Shown here: piece by piece, positions 12,103 through 24,340 of the stretch | Position numbering within the stretch: the first letter of the stretch is position 1 | How the letters are laid out: each line of letters starts with the position of its first letter | NCBI GenBank assembly: GCA_023627715.1 | Contig: JAMAHW010000024.1 | Location: forward strand, 310,001 to 374,000 | DNA from: Periconia sp. R9002 | Lineage: Eukaryota > Ascomycota > Dothideomycetes > Pleosporales > Periconiaceae | Length of the DNA stretch: 64,000 bases | Direction: 5' to 3' | Notes under the pieces: model-generated | The model's input: only the letters and a program-made list of their open reading frames with translations | Databases searched by the model: none | What the model was told of the DNA's origin: nothing | Program-made: the position numbers and the translations under genes

Positions 12103-12750
12103 TCATAGCGCCAGGTTGTATGTGTACTCGTCCTCCATGTTCTGTGCGAACCAAAGGACAGCCGAGCTGTACACTTATTAGTTTCATAATTCCCAGGCTT
12201 TCGGGGTTTTTGAAATGAATAACTCACCTGAGCATCACCAAGAAATTCGCAACAACGTTCCCGACACCGAGCCAAAGCGTTGGCCACACGTATTCCGGAA
12301 CAATATACTTCAACACCAGAACCACAGCACTACCCGCCAAACCACCAGCCAGTAGCGCAAACCCGAGGAAGAGAACCAGTCTCGCCTTCCAAGCAACGCC
12401 ATTACCGGAGTACGAAAAGCTATCGGCGGACAAGCGAGACTTGTCGATACTGTTGATGACTAGCATGCCCAGGGCGCTGCAGATTCCGGGGATCCAGTCC
12501 ACGAAGGTAACATGAGCGTCGGAGCCGTTGAGCGCGGATTTGGACCATGAGGCCATGTCTATAAGGATATAGAAGCCGAGGGAGAACTTCAAAATGATTA
12601 AAGTTAGTAGAGTCCCATACGTTCCGGCGCGCACTTCGTAGTGGGAGAGCTGCCTACCAGAGCTCCGGCTGTGTAGACGCCTGCTGTCCGCCCATTTGCG
12701 TTGTTGAACCACGCAGGCTTCGGGAATCGGAAAAGACGGTTGGACGACAT
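12103..12750 (-). CDS. VPS68: Vacuolar protein sorting protein Vps68 (UPF0220/TMEM50)
   Basis: This is a four-span membrane protein and partner of Vps55 at the late endosome. Three exons (12658-12750, 12228-12586, 12103-12166) encode 171 aa. Exon 1 reads MSSNRLFRFPKPAWFNN and AGVYTAGAL, and splices to FSLGFYILID. The middle has SDAHVTFVDWIPGICSALG and NSIDKSRL, and the last exon gives VLWFAQNMEDEYTYNLAL, which closely parallels yeast Vps68. Introns start GTAGGC and GTGAGT. An unspliced longer frame across exon 1 exists but disrupts the first membrane span, so the spliced model is preferred. Divergent from LOC1. Confidence 0.93.
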
Positions 12751-13040
12751 TTCGAGACCAGAGAAGGCTGTTGAGTATGCAGTTGTGTGGTATGCGTGGG
12801 TCGAAGTGGGTGAGCTTGAAGTTTAACCCTTGAAATGGTGAAGCAAGCTGTGGCTGCGATTGATTGCGGCTGCGAGGCTGGGGTGGTTTCGTCAGACGCG
12901 CCAAGTCGAGTCCAGACGAAGGTCGGCATTTGACAAACGCCGACGTCTACAAAAAAGTTCGAGCTCTCTGGTTCCACACCACCCAAGAAATCCACGACCT
13001 TTTCCATTACACCTAGGAATTACCACAACAACCACCAAAA

Positions 13041-13684
13041 ATGGGTTCCTCAAAACCAATGGGCAAGGGCAAGCCCTCCTCGAAGGGAGGAAAAGGCAGT
13101 GCCATGAAGAAATCCAAACCCACCGGCAGTGCTCCCGAGGGCATTTCCAAGCGCAAGCAAAAATCACTTTCCCTCGCAAAACCCGGCGGCGCGCAGAAAA
13201 CAAAATCGAACTCGTCGAACCCGCATAAGCCTAAACGCCGCATGTATACGGAGAAGGAGCTTGACATTCCTGCGCTGAATAGCATCATACCTGCGGGCAT
13301 TGCGAAACCGAAGGGCCAAAAGAAGGGAAAGAAATTTGTGGATGATCCCGCCAGTATGATGGCAATCATGAGTGTGGTCAATGCAGAGAAAGATAAGAAT
13401 GTCGAGAGTAAAATCATGAGGGCACGGCAGCTTGAGGAGATCCGAGAGGCGAAGAGGAAGGAGGCGGAAGCTAGGAGTGAGGAGAAGAAGGCAAAATTTG
13501 TGAGTTCTTTACATATAGCTTAGAATGCTGCACGGTTGCTAACAATATACAGGAGGAGACTAAAAAAGGATTGAAGAAGAAGCGAAAGAGCAGGCATTCG
13601 GACCCAGCGCGGATTGAAGATGTGGACGACGAGCCGCAGGAGAAGAGTGCCAAACCGAAAAAGAAGAGGGTTTCGTTCGGATGA
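13041..13684 (+). CDS. LOC1: 60S ribosome biogenesis / mRNA localisation protein Loc1
   Basis: This is a nucleolar RNA-binding protein of 60S pre-ribosome assembly, also linked in yeast to ASH1 mRNA localisation. Two exons (13041-13499 and 13553-13684) encode 196 aa, very Lys-rich. The conserved core matches yeast Loc1: [18 protein letters not shown], then [12 protein letters not shown], then [20 protein letters not shown], and a C-terminus ending KKKRVSFG. Both ends look disordered. The intron runs from GTGAGT to ATACAG with a GCTAAC branch site. It is divergent from VPS68 with about 290 bp between the starts, so the two may share a promoter region. Confidence 0.86.
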
Positions 13685-13804
13685 GCAACCCCGCTCGTTG
13701 CTATTGCGGTCTATATCTATATGCTTCTTGTCTACGAAAAAATCTATGATACCCCGTTCCAAACGAAACTTACCTAACCGCCCTCGCTCACCTTACGACT
13801 ACAC

Positions 13805-15226
13805 CTACGCGGCCGGGAGAATCAAACGTCTGTTAGTTGGATCAAATATCGGATATTTCTTCTCCACCATCTTAGCATCTGCGTCTTTCTTTCCAGGCAA
13901 AGGGCTCTTGACATCAATCTCGTCATGCATTTTCGTGAGAAAGTTGACTATCGCCGTAGCGTGCCACCGCTTGCCGCCCAGCTGGAACCAGCTTAGGTGC
14001 CCACCCCAATTGGTAGTGCATAGTACAGTGTAAGGGTTCTGTCTGAACTCTGCATAGGGAATTCCTTCGTCTTGAGAGATCTAGTATTGTCAATTTCGAG
14101 GAATTCTAGGACGAGTAGAGGAAGTGGGATTCTGGTCTGAACTCACAGGGTCATCAGTAGCGTTGATAGCAAGGAAGGGAATCTTGACAGCCATGAGTGC
14201 ATCTACGGATTGCGCATCTCGATAGTACGCGCCTTCAGTGGGATATCCCCAAGTTGGTGCTTGAACTACCCTGTTGTATTCGATTAGCTTCCGCACAATT
14301 GCCCTTCCATTTCTCAACTTATGAAAGAATTGGACTTGCCGGTCAAAATCTCCCAAATACCTGCAAGCGCTAACATCCTCATCCTTGATAAGTGGGTTTT
14401 GCGAAAGCGTCTCCTTATGCAACTGATACAACTTTTGCAAATTCCCTCCCATAGCCCTACTGTACACCTCCATCCCCAGCCAAGTCCTCTGCAGCCCTTT
14501 ACTGCACACCTCCAAATTCCACGGATTTGAGCACGCAATCGCCGCCTTCAACACACATGCATCCCCTTCTTCACCCACATAATTCGACAAGATGTTCGCT
14601 CCCAGGGAATACCCCACCGCGTAAAGCGGACGGTTCGGGAACGCCTTCTTCAAGTAGTTGATCGTCTCACGCACATCCCACGTAGACCGCGCGTTAAAAA
14701 GATGCGGGGACGAGATTTTCGAGAGCGCACATCCTCGTCCATTAACCACACAGGCCGCCCATCCTTTCGGTACAAGTGGCGCTAGAACTTCACGCAAATA
14801 CACTTCATGACTACCCCCGCTCAAACCATGCAAACTGACCAACATGGGAATATCATCATCACTAGCCAATTCGTCGAATTCATCTTGTGTGTAGAAAGTC
14901 GTTCGCTCGGGTAACGTTTCATCCACTTTAGCTTCTTGCCCAACTTCGGGAGAAACAACAAAATCAACAGCGAATTCACCGGGGTACACGGAGTGCGTTG
15001 AGTGGAAGATTTGGCGTTTGTAGTAGATGGGGGGTCCGGCGTCCTTAAGGGCTGTCCACATCGTCTGAAGGTGGCCGTTGAAGAGGAGAGGGTTGAGGTG
15101 GCATGGCGGGATCGCGGATGAAGCGAAAGATGAGAGTGGGATTTTGGAACCGGCCTTTGTCGGAAGCGATATTGGGGTTGGGTGGTGCGTGTAAGAGGTT
15201 TTCCCGTAGCCTAGGAGGAAAGACAT
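13805..15226 (-). CDS. YheT/Eht1-type alpha/beta hydrolase
   Basis: This belongs to the family containing yeast Eht1 and Eeb1, medium-chain acyl ethyl ester synthases/esterases, and bacterial YheT. Two exons (14147-15226 and 13805-14080) encode 451 aa. A catalytic triad can be placed: Ser207 in GYSLGAN, an Asp in NATDDP near residue 358, and His388 in NWGGHLSW, which lies in the second exon. Other family landmarks are NPLLFNGHLQTMW, SLHGLSGGSHEVYLR and RGCALSK. The intron starts GTGAGT and ends ACTAG. If exon 2 were ignored the protein would lack its catalytic His. The acyl substrate cannot be read from sequence. Divergent from SCC4. Confidence 0.87.
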
Positions 15227-15819
15227 TGTTTTGAGTCTATGTTTTGCCTGCTTGGTGTTCTTCTAGGCAGGCTATGAGTCCGGAGGTGGAGGATATACGG
15301 TTGGGCGAGTGATTGAGTAGTTTGGCGCTTCCTTGATACCTTGCACGAAGGATAAGAGATTCAGATAAGCGGTGAACGACGGTGTATTCTCTCTGAAATC
15401 CGCCGAATTCAACGTCGTATGTACCTCGAAACGACTTCCTCTACATCTGTGCGTCAGTAACACCTCTGTACCACGTTTTTGTAAGCCCACCTCGCAACCT
15501 TTGGGCAATTGATAATAAAAACACTCGGATACACTTTCTTATCCACCCGCAACAATTTTCGAGAACCAAAACCAGAGATGACTTAAAGTTATCTAAGCAT
15601 CGCAGATGTGAGAATAACGCCGAGGTACATTGGGCATGTTATCTGATTGGTCCATACAAACGCGCGGCTGTGGCGCACTGGGTCGCGTCGCTCTTTCCCT
15701 AGTCACGATGTCGAAGACGACGTCCATCTAGAGTTGACCGTATGAACTCTGGAATCATGGCCAACATATGCATACGAACCTCTTTCTGGTGACCTCTTCC
15801 GCGAGAAGACCGATTCATC
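15227..15819. promoter_or_regulatory. Divergent promoter region with upstream ATGs before SCC4
   Basis: About 590 bp between the hydrolase and SCC4. Close to SCC4 there are short upstream ORFs on the plus strand: one of seven codons at 15708-15731, one of about 16 codons from 15741, and an out-of-frame ATG at 15768 that overlaps the SCC4 start. Whether these are in the transcript depends on its start site, which I cannot see. Confidence 0.35.
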
Positions 15820-18522
15820 ATGGATCCCCGATACAACTGGCCACCGCAACAGGCCCCGCCGGCGCATCCCAACGGCCAATATGCGGCACCTCCACCCGTT
15901 CATCCATCGCAGCAGGCCTATCCGCAGATGGGATATGGTATGCAGTATCCGCCTCAGCAGCATCAGGCACCCCCTATGATCCCTCAGTCACAGCCTATGC
16001 CAAGTGCACCGCAAGTGGTGGTTCCGCCGCGAGCTTCCCAACCGTACCCCCCATCTACAGCTCAACCGGCTCAAGCACCGCGCCTGACACAACCTCAGAC
16101 CATGATACCTCCTAGGAATCCGAATCCACTCCCTCAAATGCAGGCCCCACCTATACGGCAGGTTCATGTCCAGGTTCCAAGGCCGGTGCAGAGGGCAAGC
16201 AGTGGTGGCGTGCTGGAGAATAGTACCACACATGGGCACACGAGACCTCCGCCAGGCCAGTCTCCACAGACGCCGGGAGTGAAGACCGTACAGAGATCTC
16301 AGTCTTTTCAGGAGAACCCGCGACCGCAAAATCGACCCCAGGGCACACCCACACAGAACCATAACCAGCACAGGGTTCCGCTTCAACCACAAGGAACCCC
16401 CTCACATGCGCACGCGCATACACTCACCTCTACGAATCCGCACAGAAATTCTACTCCGCAATCCTCCTTCATAAAGCGTTCGCATCCGCAAGTTGTGATT
16501 AAGAAGCCTTCTTCGCAGCTGCAAGCGCCTACTCGCCCTCACCACGCACCTCCGAAACCACTCCCTGCCGATCTGATAGTCATGATCCTGTCGGCGGCAG
16601 ATGAATATATTGCTGCTGCTCGAAGTTTAGGGTCTTTGGCTGCCATGACACTCAAAAAGTCTGATCTGGATCAATACTACAAGTTCATGGCTACTGCCAT
16701 GGGATGCATGGAGGTGGTCTTGAAGAAGTACAATCAGGCACCACGTGATGAAGCATTACTGAGGCTTCGATATGCCAGTCTGCTTGTAGAGGAGACGGAC
16801 AATAACCAGGAGATTGAAGAAACACTAGCCAAAGGGGTATGTAACATGGGAACAACACGAATCCAAATGCTAATTACAATATAGATTGCATTATGCAATC
16901 GAAGTCGCTTGAACGACCTCAAATACGCCATGCTGCATTTACAAGCTCGCTATCAATTCAAAAGCAGCCCCCGATCGGCATTCAAGCTCTTGGAACAACC
17001 CATCCAGGAGACAGAGACATTCCAGCATACTGTCTGGCTGTATGCCTTTCGCTTCTTGAAAGCCACACTTGCACTACAAGTACCCGGACGTCCGGAAACG
17101 GCGTCGGCACTGCATCAGCTTCATGCCATCGCCGGGCTTGCTGAAAGGAAGGGGGACAGAGCTATTTTTGTGACCTGCTGTGCGTTAGAGGCCATGATAC
17201 ACCTGCGAGGAACTGCCCCGGATAAACTGGAACATGCACAAAGAGCACTCGCCTCAGCGAGAAGTCTGCAACTGCAGCTGTCAGCCAAGCAACTGGGTCA
17301 GATTGCCATCATGATTGACTGCATAGATATAGCCTGTAACCTCCAGCAGGGTCAGCCTAATGTTGAAAAACTACAGGCTCTACAGGCGAAAGCAGACCAG
17401 GATGCCGGCCCAGCTAACGGCATATTTTCGATCCTTATCGAGAAAAGCTTTGGTGGCAACTTGACCTTTGATACTGGCGGTGTTTTTACTAAAGCAGCTG
17501 ACGGACGCGACGAATTGGTGCTTGCTTGGCTTCCGCGTCATGATCTAAAATTACTCGCATACTACCTTAGCGGTCTGGTGGCCCTGCCCCACGAAAGAGG
17601 TAACAGCTATCTTCAGGAGGGGCACAGGATTGTAGAAATTTCTCTGCGCCAATCCGTACCCTCCCCATTCGCCGTTTCACTCCCTACGGCTCTAAAACAG
17701 AGAAACTGGCTCAAGACTCTAGATTGGCACATCAAGTTTGCTATAGGCATCGTCGCTTGCTACCACGAAGACAAAACGGTCGCAAAGAATGCATTAATTA
17801 AGTTGCAAGAGCGAATATCTCAACCACCTTTCCAAGGCTTAGAACCTTACGCGCGTACAATGAATTACCTGTCTGGTGTACTCGATCAGTGCAACGGCTC
17901 GATAGAGTCAGCGCTTGACACCTATTCTAGTACAACTTTCAGCCTTCCCGATGCTGGATCTGGCACCGATTTCAAAACAGATATTGCAATCCTTGCAACT
18001 ATCAATCGGCTGCTCATCGTCCGTGACCCATCACATCCCGAGCATTACCAGACTCAGGTGTTATTCGCACAGCTGCAGCCTCTTTGCACCAACCATCCAA
18101 ACTTGTATATCGACTGTGCATTCCGCATCGTCCAAGCCATCACCATCCCTGAAGAATCCATCAACCGCCAAAAAACACTCATCCACACCACCACTAACCG
18201 CGCACAGAAACTAGGAAACATGCAGTTCATGGCCATATGTCTGAACTACATGGCCAGCAGATTCTTCGCCAACCAGGTCGGCGAGCAACCCATCAAATCC
18301 GTCCGCGCGGCGCGCAACGTCAGTAAGCAAGGCCGAAGCGTCATATGGCGAGCCGTCGCGTACGGCATCTGCATGAACACCTTCCAGCGGAATGGCCTGA
18401 TGGAAGATGCCATGGCTTGCCAGATTGCATTTGAGCAGCTGCGGAAAGATCTGCCGACTGCGCTGACGATGAAGAGAGAAGGCTCCGAGCAAGACGCCGA
18501 GGGCGATGTTGACATGGGTTAA
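15820..18522 (+). CDS. SCC4: Cohesin loading factor Scc4/Mau2
   Basis: This is the TPR-type partner of Scc2 that loads cohesin on chromatin. Two exons (15820-16836 and 16885-18522) encode 884 aa. The first 230 or so residues are a disordered Pro/Gln-rich extension. The cohesin loading factor domain follows, starting near LPADLIVMILSAADEYIAAA and continuing through TPR-like helices (LNDLKYAMLHLQARYQFK; AMIHLRGTAPDKLEHA). It ends with helical repeats and an acidic tail (EQDAEGDVDMG). The single intron, GTATGT to ATATAG, is in phase 0. The N-terminal extension is an ascomycete feature not present in animal MAU2. Start chosen as the first ATG of the long frame (MDPRYNWPPQ). Confidence 0.9.
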
Positions 18523-19942
18523 GTTTCGATCTTTTTGTGCTGAATCTGTAATGTGATAAAAAAAATTATGATGTTGTTCTTGATGGTGCTGTACTCTAGA
18601 GATGTCATTTCTTTTTTTTCGGGGGCGAGATCTTTTTTTGGCAAGTTTCTCACCTTTTTCTCTCTCCATGATTCCGTATGGGAGAGGAGAATTTTGTTGG
18701 AGAAAAAAATTACGATACCATATTTTTCATGCACAGACAAAAAAATGGCGCGAGTTTTTCTTGGGTGTGCCTTATCCTTTTTATCCTTTCCGCGTCTGTT
18801 CTTCTACATCCTCCTCCTGCCCGACTCAACAGATCGTCGAGGATACTACATAGATCGCCATATTATCCATGCGGTAATCTACTTTTTTTTCGGTTGTTCA
18901 TCACTGCCCTACCTACCCATATTTGTATGTGTGTCTCTTTCGGTTTTATGCTCGTCGGGATACTCTCTCTCCTCAGAAAATGTCACGTCACCACATCGTA
19001 TTGTTGCTGTCACAGATAGGGGGTGAAAAAATGGAAGCATGTACGCATACACACAACCATCTCTCCATCATCACGTCACGTCCCTACGCGCGTGTGAAGG
19101 TGGAGGGGGGGAGATGTCTCGGTTCTGCTATTTACCTAGCTAGCTGTGTAGATTGTATATTGGGGTTGGTTTCAAGGGGTGTTTATAGGGGGGTTCTTTG
19201 GTTTGTGTGTATGAGGGGGTTGGAAGGAGAGTGAGCGCAGGTGTGGGTGTGGGTAGATACACAGATAAGTGGGCATGTATATTCTGGGTGGGGGATTGGA
19301 GGGGAAAGGGGAAAGGTGGAAGGAAAAATGTCTTATAGGTAGGTAGCTAATGCTTCTCCCCCCTCCCTCCCTCTGCCGTTGTGATACACTCGTTCCTGAC
19401 CTGTAGTTAGATATACGGCCTACAGCTTACCACAGAACTTGTTTTTTGCGGCACCGAGCGAGTCACGCGTGGGGGTGGGTTGGGGGTGGAGGGGATAATG
19501 ATGATGTATTTAGATGGGTGGTTTAGGAGGTTTCTTGGTATTGTAAGATGTTTTAGAGGGAAAGGCGTAAGAGGTCGGTTGGTTAGGTATTAGGGGGTGA
19601 GGGGAATATTAATAGGACCAGAAGGTCGGAGCACTGAAACGAAACGAGTAATCTGCTTAGCGATTTGTTGTTGGCTGGGTATACGTCTGAGTGGTTTGTT
19701 GTTGAGTCCGTTGGTATCTTGAAAGTAGATCACTGGGCAAAGACTGGTACATGCTTTTAGTATGACATGAGTGAAGATAACCAAATGTTTTACTGTTATC
19801 GTGGTGAAAGATATGAATTGAAATTGTGAAAGCGTCAAGCATGTAGAAGATTGGACATTGGTATATAATTTTTCGTGGAACATGTCGTGGCACTCAAACC
19901 GTCATGTGCGTTCTCACCTGCCATTATCTCGCATTTCGAATA
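18523..19942. other. Gene-free 1.4 kb, T- and GT-rich
   Basis: This long intergenic stretch lies between the 3' end of SCC4 and the 3' end of the next minus-strand gene. It has many T runs (18550-18900) and G/GT-rich tracts (19080-19560). Apparent ORFs here are low-complexity and show no family motif. No gene supported. Confidence 0.5.
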
Positions 19943-22123
19943 TCATAGAATCACTGCCCATTGACCTGAGAGATTGATGGCTTGCTCCACTGCACAGGTC
20001 GGACAACAGTCGGTTTTCCTCAGTAATGCCCGCCGTCCCTGTTCGATCCGACGGTACTCAATATCGCTTAGCAACGCCCACCTTGCTTGAGCATTGTTAC
20101 GTGTCAAATATATCACTATCCTGGAATCGTTCTCGAAAGTCAGGTTCGGATCCGAGCCAACTCTACAATCAGGGGGTACCTGCAGAGGTGGGCCAACGGA
20201 GTGAATGCAAGGTTTCGTGGACGTTGCACAATACAATGCCTTGTGAAGCATGTGGTAGCCTCCAAATCTGACGTAGGTGGGGCTTTCATTCTCGTCGATG
20301 AACTGCACAACAATGGAAAGAAAATTTTTGCTCCAGCTGACAAGTGATCGAGAGCGCTTTATTTTGATAGTGCAGAGCTTTTGAATAATCGACCCTTCTT
20401 CTTGCGCTCCAGGCTTCTCCGAAGGCAAAACCTGATGTGGGGGCGGTGGAGGTACGCGAAATCCATCGACAATGCCGTCTAAGCGAATATCGTTCCGAAA
20501 TGGAACGCCACGTGTGAGCTTCATTCGAGTTGCGTCGATTGACCCAGGATCGTCGGGATCGAACGAGCTGAGATGCACACTCCAACCATGGCTACTGAAC
20601 ATAGAGAGCGCCATTGCTTCCGGCAGTGACGATAACTCCTCGGGAATCAGGAAAGCAAGTGCCTCAAACATGGTAAGATAATCAATAGGGATCAGAGCTT
20701 CCCCGTTCCAAGCTGCCACATCTTGTGAGAGTCTGCTGCCTGAAATTCTCCAGAAACGTCGCAACTCAAGATCTCCAAATTCCAAAATATTGTCCACATG
20801 CGTGAGAGCAATGACAAGGACTGCGAGATTTCTTGTCATGGAGATTCCGCGAGACCAGACAGCCTCCTTAGAGAGATCCCCCACGATTTCATCACTGAGG
20901 ATAGCGGCGATTTGTGAAGGTGTATCGAGAGTGTCGTTCAGAGGTTTTGAGCGATAGCGTTCTATGTACTCCATGCACTCTTCATCTTCAACATTTTTTC
21001 CAAAGAAGAGTTTTGACACTTCTAACATGCATCTCTTGCTTTTGGGATTGAGTTGCGAATGGCGCTTCTGTCCATCTTCTGGATCAAGAGCATCAAATAT
21101 GATGAATGCCATAGCAACTGAGATAGATATAAATTCGTCAAGCAATGCCAGTGGCTGGGAGCATTTTGTCTCAAGAAATTCCAGAAGAACATTTCTTCCA
21201 TAACCTCGAAGAGTCGACAAGAATGAGTAATAGACAACGTCGGGGACGGTTCCTATTTCCATCGTCGCGATGACGTTCTTGGAATTTGCTGTAGACTCGA
21301 ACAAAGTGATCGGGTATGAGCTTGGGGAGGGTTAGGTTTCAAAATCGACATATAATTGTTCAGTTCCAGCCCCAAAACGTACAAGTCTCTTGGTTCTGGT
21401 CTTGACCAGAACGGTCAAGCCAAGGATATGATGAGCCCAGACAATGAGGAATGATTCTTCAGCGAGGCATTTTATATGAATCATTCGATCCTGTGGAAAA
21501 TGCTGCACAATCGGGAACATGTCGTAAAGGCTTTTCAGTACGTACGAGGGGGAACCAGCGGGTTGAGGGTATGTCTGCCCATCAATTCGATCATTAACCA
21601 GTAAGGTGACGGCTTTTAGTAGCCCATCCCAGTCATAGTGCATTGTCTGTTCCCTGATTACGACGAGGACGCCATGTACACCTCGTTGATCTGGCGGTGG
21701 TAAGAATGCATCCGGAGCATCCTGGTGTTTCTGCTCGAGACTTTCTACCAAAATACGTGCCAGGCGACTCGGTTCGAAAATCCAAGTGAGCAGCGAGAGT
21801 TGCACCATCATGGAAAAGTAGGCACGTTCTTTTAAAGCTCTAGTGAAGGTAGGCCCCGGTCCACTGACTAAAGAGATATCATCCGTCAATGGAATATTAC
21901 TACAATAAGATACCAAAGCGCGGAACGATGAGTCCATCTGAGGAGCAATACGAGATCGCCCAAAGAGCTGTGCAAGGTCGCGTTCAATGGTGACATCGGA
22001 GCCAGAATTCCGGATCTGCCGTGCGAGGCTGAAGAAGGCATGCTGGGCTGTTTGACCGACAAGGTCGAGGGGAATCAGCCTTGTCAGTTCAAGAGAAAGA
22101 TTGAACGCAGAGATCAAAGGCAT
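19943..22123 (-). CDS. Uncharacterised fungal protein, interrupted by an in-frame TAA
   Basis: A long reading frame on the minus strand is split only by a TAA at 21332-21334. The upper part (22123 to 21335, starting MPLISAFNLSLELTRL) and the lower part (to GQWAVIL) are in the same frame, about 725 codons in all. Both look coding and resemble one family of uncharacterised filamentous-fungal proteins (AEESFLIVWAHHILGLTVLV in the first part; a Cys-containing DCCPTCAVEQA near the end). Either the stop is a real nonsense mutation, or a 105-nt intron starting GTACGT at 21371 and ending AAG at 21267 removes it in frame. The second option would delete residues that look conserved, so I lean to a nonsense change, but cannot settle it. 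Function unknown. Confidence 0.6.
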
Positions 22124-22847
22124 AATTCAAGCGATAGACCGTGAGCGCTGGACATCGATATAGTAGAAGTATACGATAACAACACTTCGTGAGGGAGTGG
22201 GACGAGATAGAAGATAAGCACCTGTATACTATTCCCGTGAGCTAGGTTGGATGGCATCTCGTATATCTTAACCAATGACACCGATGCTGAAAGCTGAGGC
22301 AGGCGGAGCCCAGCCTTCCAGCCTCGCCACAATTCGATGAGAAAACAGAACTAAGAAATCAAGTGTTGGCTAACGAGACTGTATAATCATACAGAGCATT
22401 CTGCGTACGCTTGAACTGCTAGTCTTCACCACGAGGCATACAGCCTCAATGACCGCGATGAGTGCACATCTCTGCTGTCATAGGACGAGAGACTGATCAA
22501 ATGAAACTTGCAGATGGAAGAAAGCTTTCCGAGAAGTTTGACGAGCCGGTGACAAGGCCGCAGGTTACCGGGTCGCAGCTTACAACATTTGAAGGTTGCA
22601 GGGCAGCTACCAGATGGCCAGGTTATCAGATGGCAGGTGCCGAGGGTCAAAATCTCTTGGCATCGTTCCCCGCAAACCTCCGCGAAGGCCCAGTGAATTG
22701 CTTACGACCGCATTACTGCGAGTCATTAAAATGGCAGATCCGAAAGGAACCTTCTATATTAGACTAAAATACTCCACGACTCTATCAATGCAGCATTGCG
22801 GACAATTCTCACCGCGACTTCCGGTTCGCAGATAATTCTACAAAGCA
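22124..22847. promoter_or_regulatory. Divergent promoter region
   Basis: About 720 bp between the uncharacterised minus-strand gene and the acyl-CoA dehydrogenase. No gene or repeat is supported. Confidence 0.4.
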
Positions 22848-24238
22848 ATGATGGGTGACACCATGAATTTCTCGATACCGACAGAGCTGCAGCAGCTGCT
22901 CGATCAACTCGATCAATTCATCGAAGAAAAAATCAAGCCACTCCAAAACAAAGATGATAACAATCGATTTTTCGACCACCGGCGCGAGCACGCGCGAACA
23001 GATTGGGACAATGACGGTTTGCCCCGCAAAGAGTGGGAAGAATTGCTGCACGAATCAAAAAGACTCGCGGAAGAGGCTGGCTTTTTCCGACTCTCCCTTC
23101 CAAAGCAGTATGGCGGACGCAGCAATGAAGACGGTCGAGGAAGCAATTTGTGGATGGCGGTTATAAGGGAGCACCTCGCGGCGAAGGGGCTGGGCCTCTT
23201 TAACGACCTGCAGAATGAACATTCGATAGTTGGGAATGCTCCCGATGTAGTGATGGTGATGAATTATGGAAATGAGCAGCAGAAGAAGGAATTGATTGAA
23301 GGTCGACTAGCTGGGAAAGTCAAAATAACGTTCGGATTGACGGAACCCAATCATGGTTCGGATGCGACACACATGGAGACTAAGGGTAGGCCGGAGAACA
23401 GGAATGGTGTTGATGGGTGGCTTTTGAATGGCCACAAGAAATGGCAGACTGGCATGCATTCAGCAACGCATTGTTTAATTTTCGCCAGGACAGAAGGCAA
23501 AGATGGCCAGGCGAAGGGGATATCTTGCTTTGTTGTGCCCCGACAAACACCGGGTCTCGAAGCAGTATCTTATGAATGGTGAGAATCTTGTGACCGATGC
23601 TCCAATGAATAGTCGATCTGAAAAGTTGCAGGACGCTCAATATGCCTACTGATCATGCGACGATCTCCATAAAAGATGTTTGGGTACCTGAAAGTGCCGT
23701 TCTTGGACCGATCCATAACGGGCTCGGCGTTGCTCAGGCGTTCGTACACGAAAACCGTATACGACAAGCTGCATCGTCCCTTGGAGCTGCCGTGTATTGC
23801 GTGAAGCAATCCGTCGAATATGCAAACAAACGAGCACCTTTCGGTACCCCATTGTCGCACAATCAAGGAATACAGTTTCCTTTGGTTGAGCTAGCTACTC
23901 AGTGCGAAATGTTGCGGCAGCTGATCCGAAAAACAGCAGTCGAGATGGACTCTATGCCACACGTTGAGGTGGAGAAGAGAATTGGTGACAAGGTATCCAT
24001 GTGCAATTATTGGGCAAACCGCTTGTGCTGTGAAGCCGCCGACCGCGCGATCCAGGTCCATGGCGGAAACGGATATTCCAGGCATTATCCATTTGAGCAT
24101 ATCTGGAGGCATCATAGGAGATACAGGATAACGGAAGGGAGTGAAGAGATCCAGATGCGCAAGGTAGCGGCTTATCTGTTTGGTTTTGGTGGCAGAAAGA
24201 GTCTCATAGATGCTACTGCGAAGGATTCGAAGCTGTAG
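22848..24238 (+). CDS. Acyl-CoA dehydrogenase (ACAD10/11-like), peroxisomal
   Basis: A FAD-dependent acyl-CoA dehydrogenase that introduces the alpha-beta double bond in acyl-CoA. Two exons (22848-23578 and 23632-24238) encode 445 aa. FAD and substrate motifs are seen in FGLTEPNHGSDATHMET, NGHKKWQTGMHSATH, RAPFGTPLSHNQGIQF, AIQVHGGNGYSRHYP and RYRITEGSEEIQMRKVA. The protein ends in SKL, a canonical type 1 peroxisomal targeting signal. That places it in the peroxisome and suggests a role in peroxisomal beta-oxidation or catabolism of an unusual acyl chain. The intron is GTGAGA to GCAG. Two adjacent ATGs open the frame; the first is used. Family is certain, substrate is not. Confidence 0.92.
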
Positions 24239-24340
24239 TGTCCATACAAAAACGGCTTTATAGGTTTTACCGTTCTCAAACATTTCAATCTTACTAGAAC
24301 CAGTATGACCTCGCTCTTTTCGAATTCCAGATTTTGAATT

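Noticed and set aside
18553..19234. Several frames up to 157 codons downstream of SCC4.
   Set aside because: They come from T-rich and GT-rich low-complexity DNA, with no family motif and no consistent exon structure.
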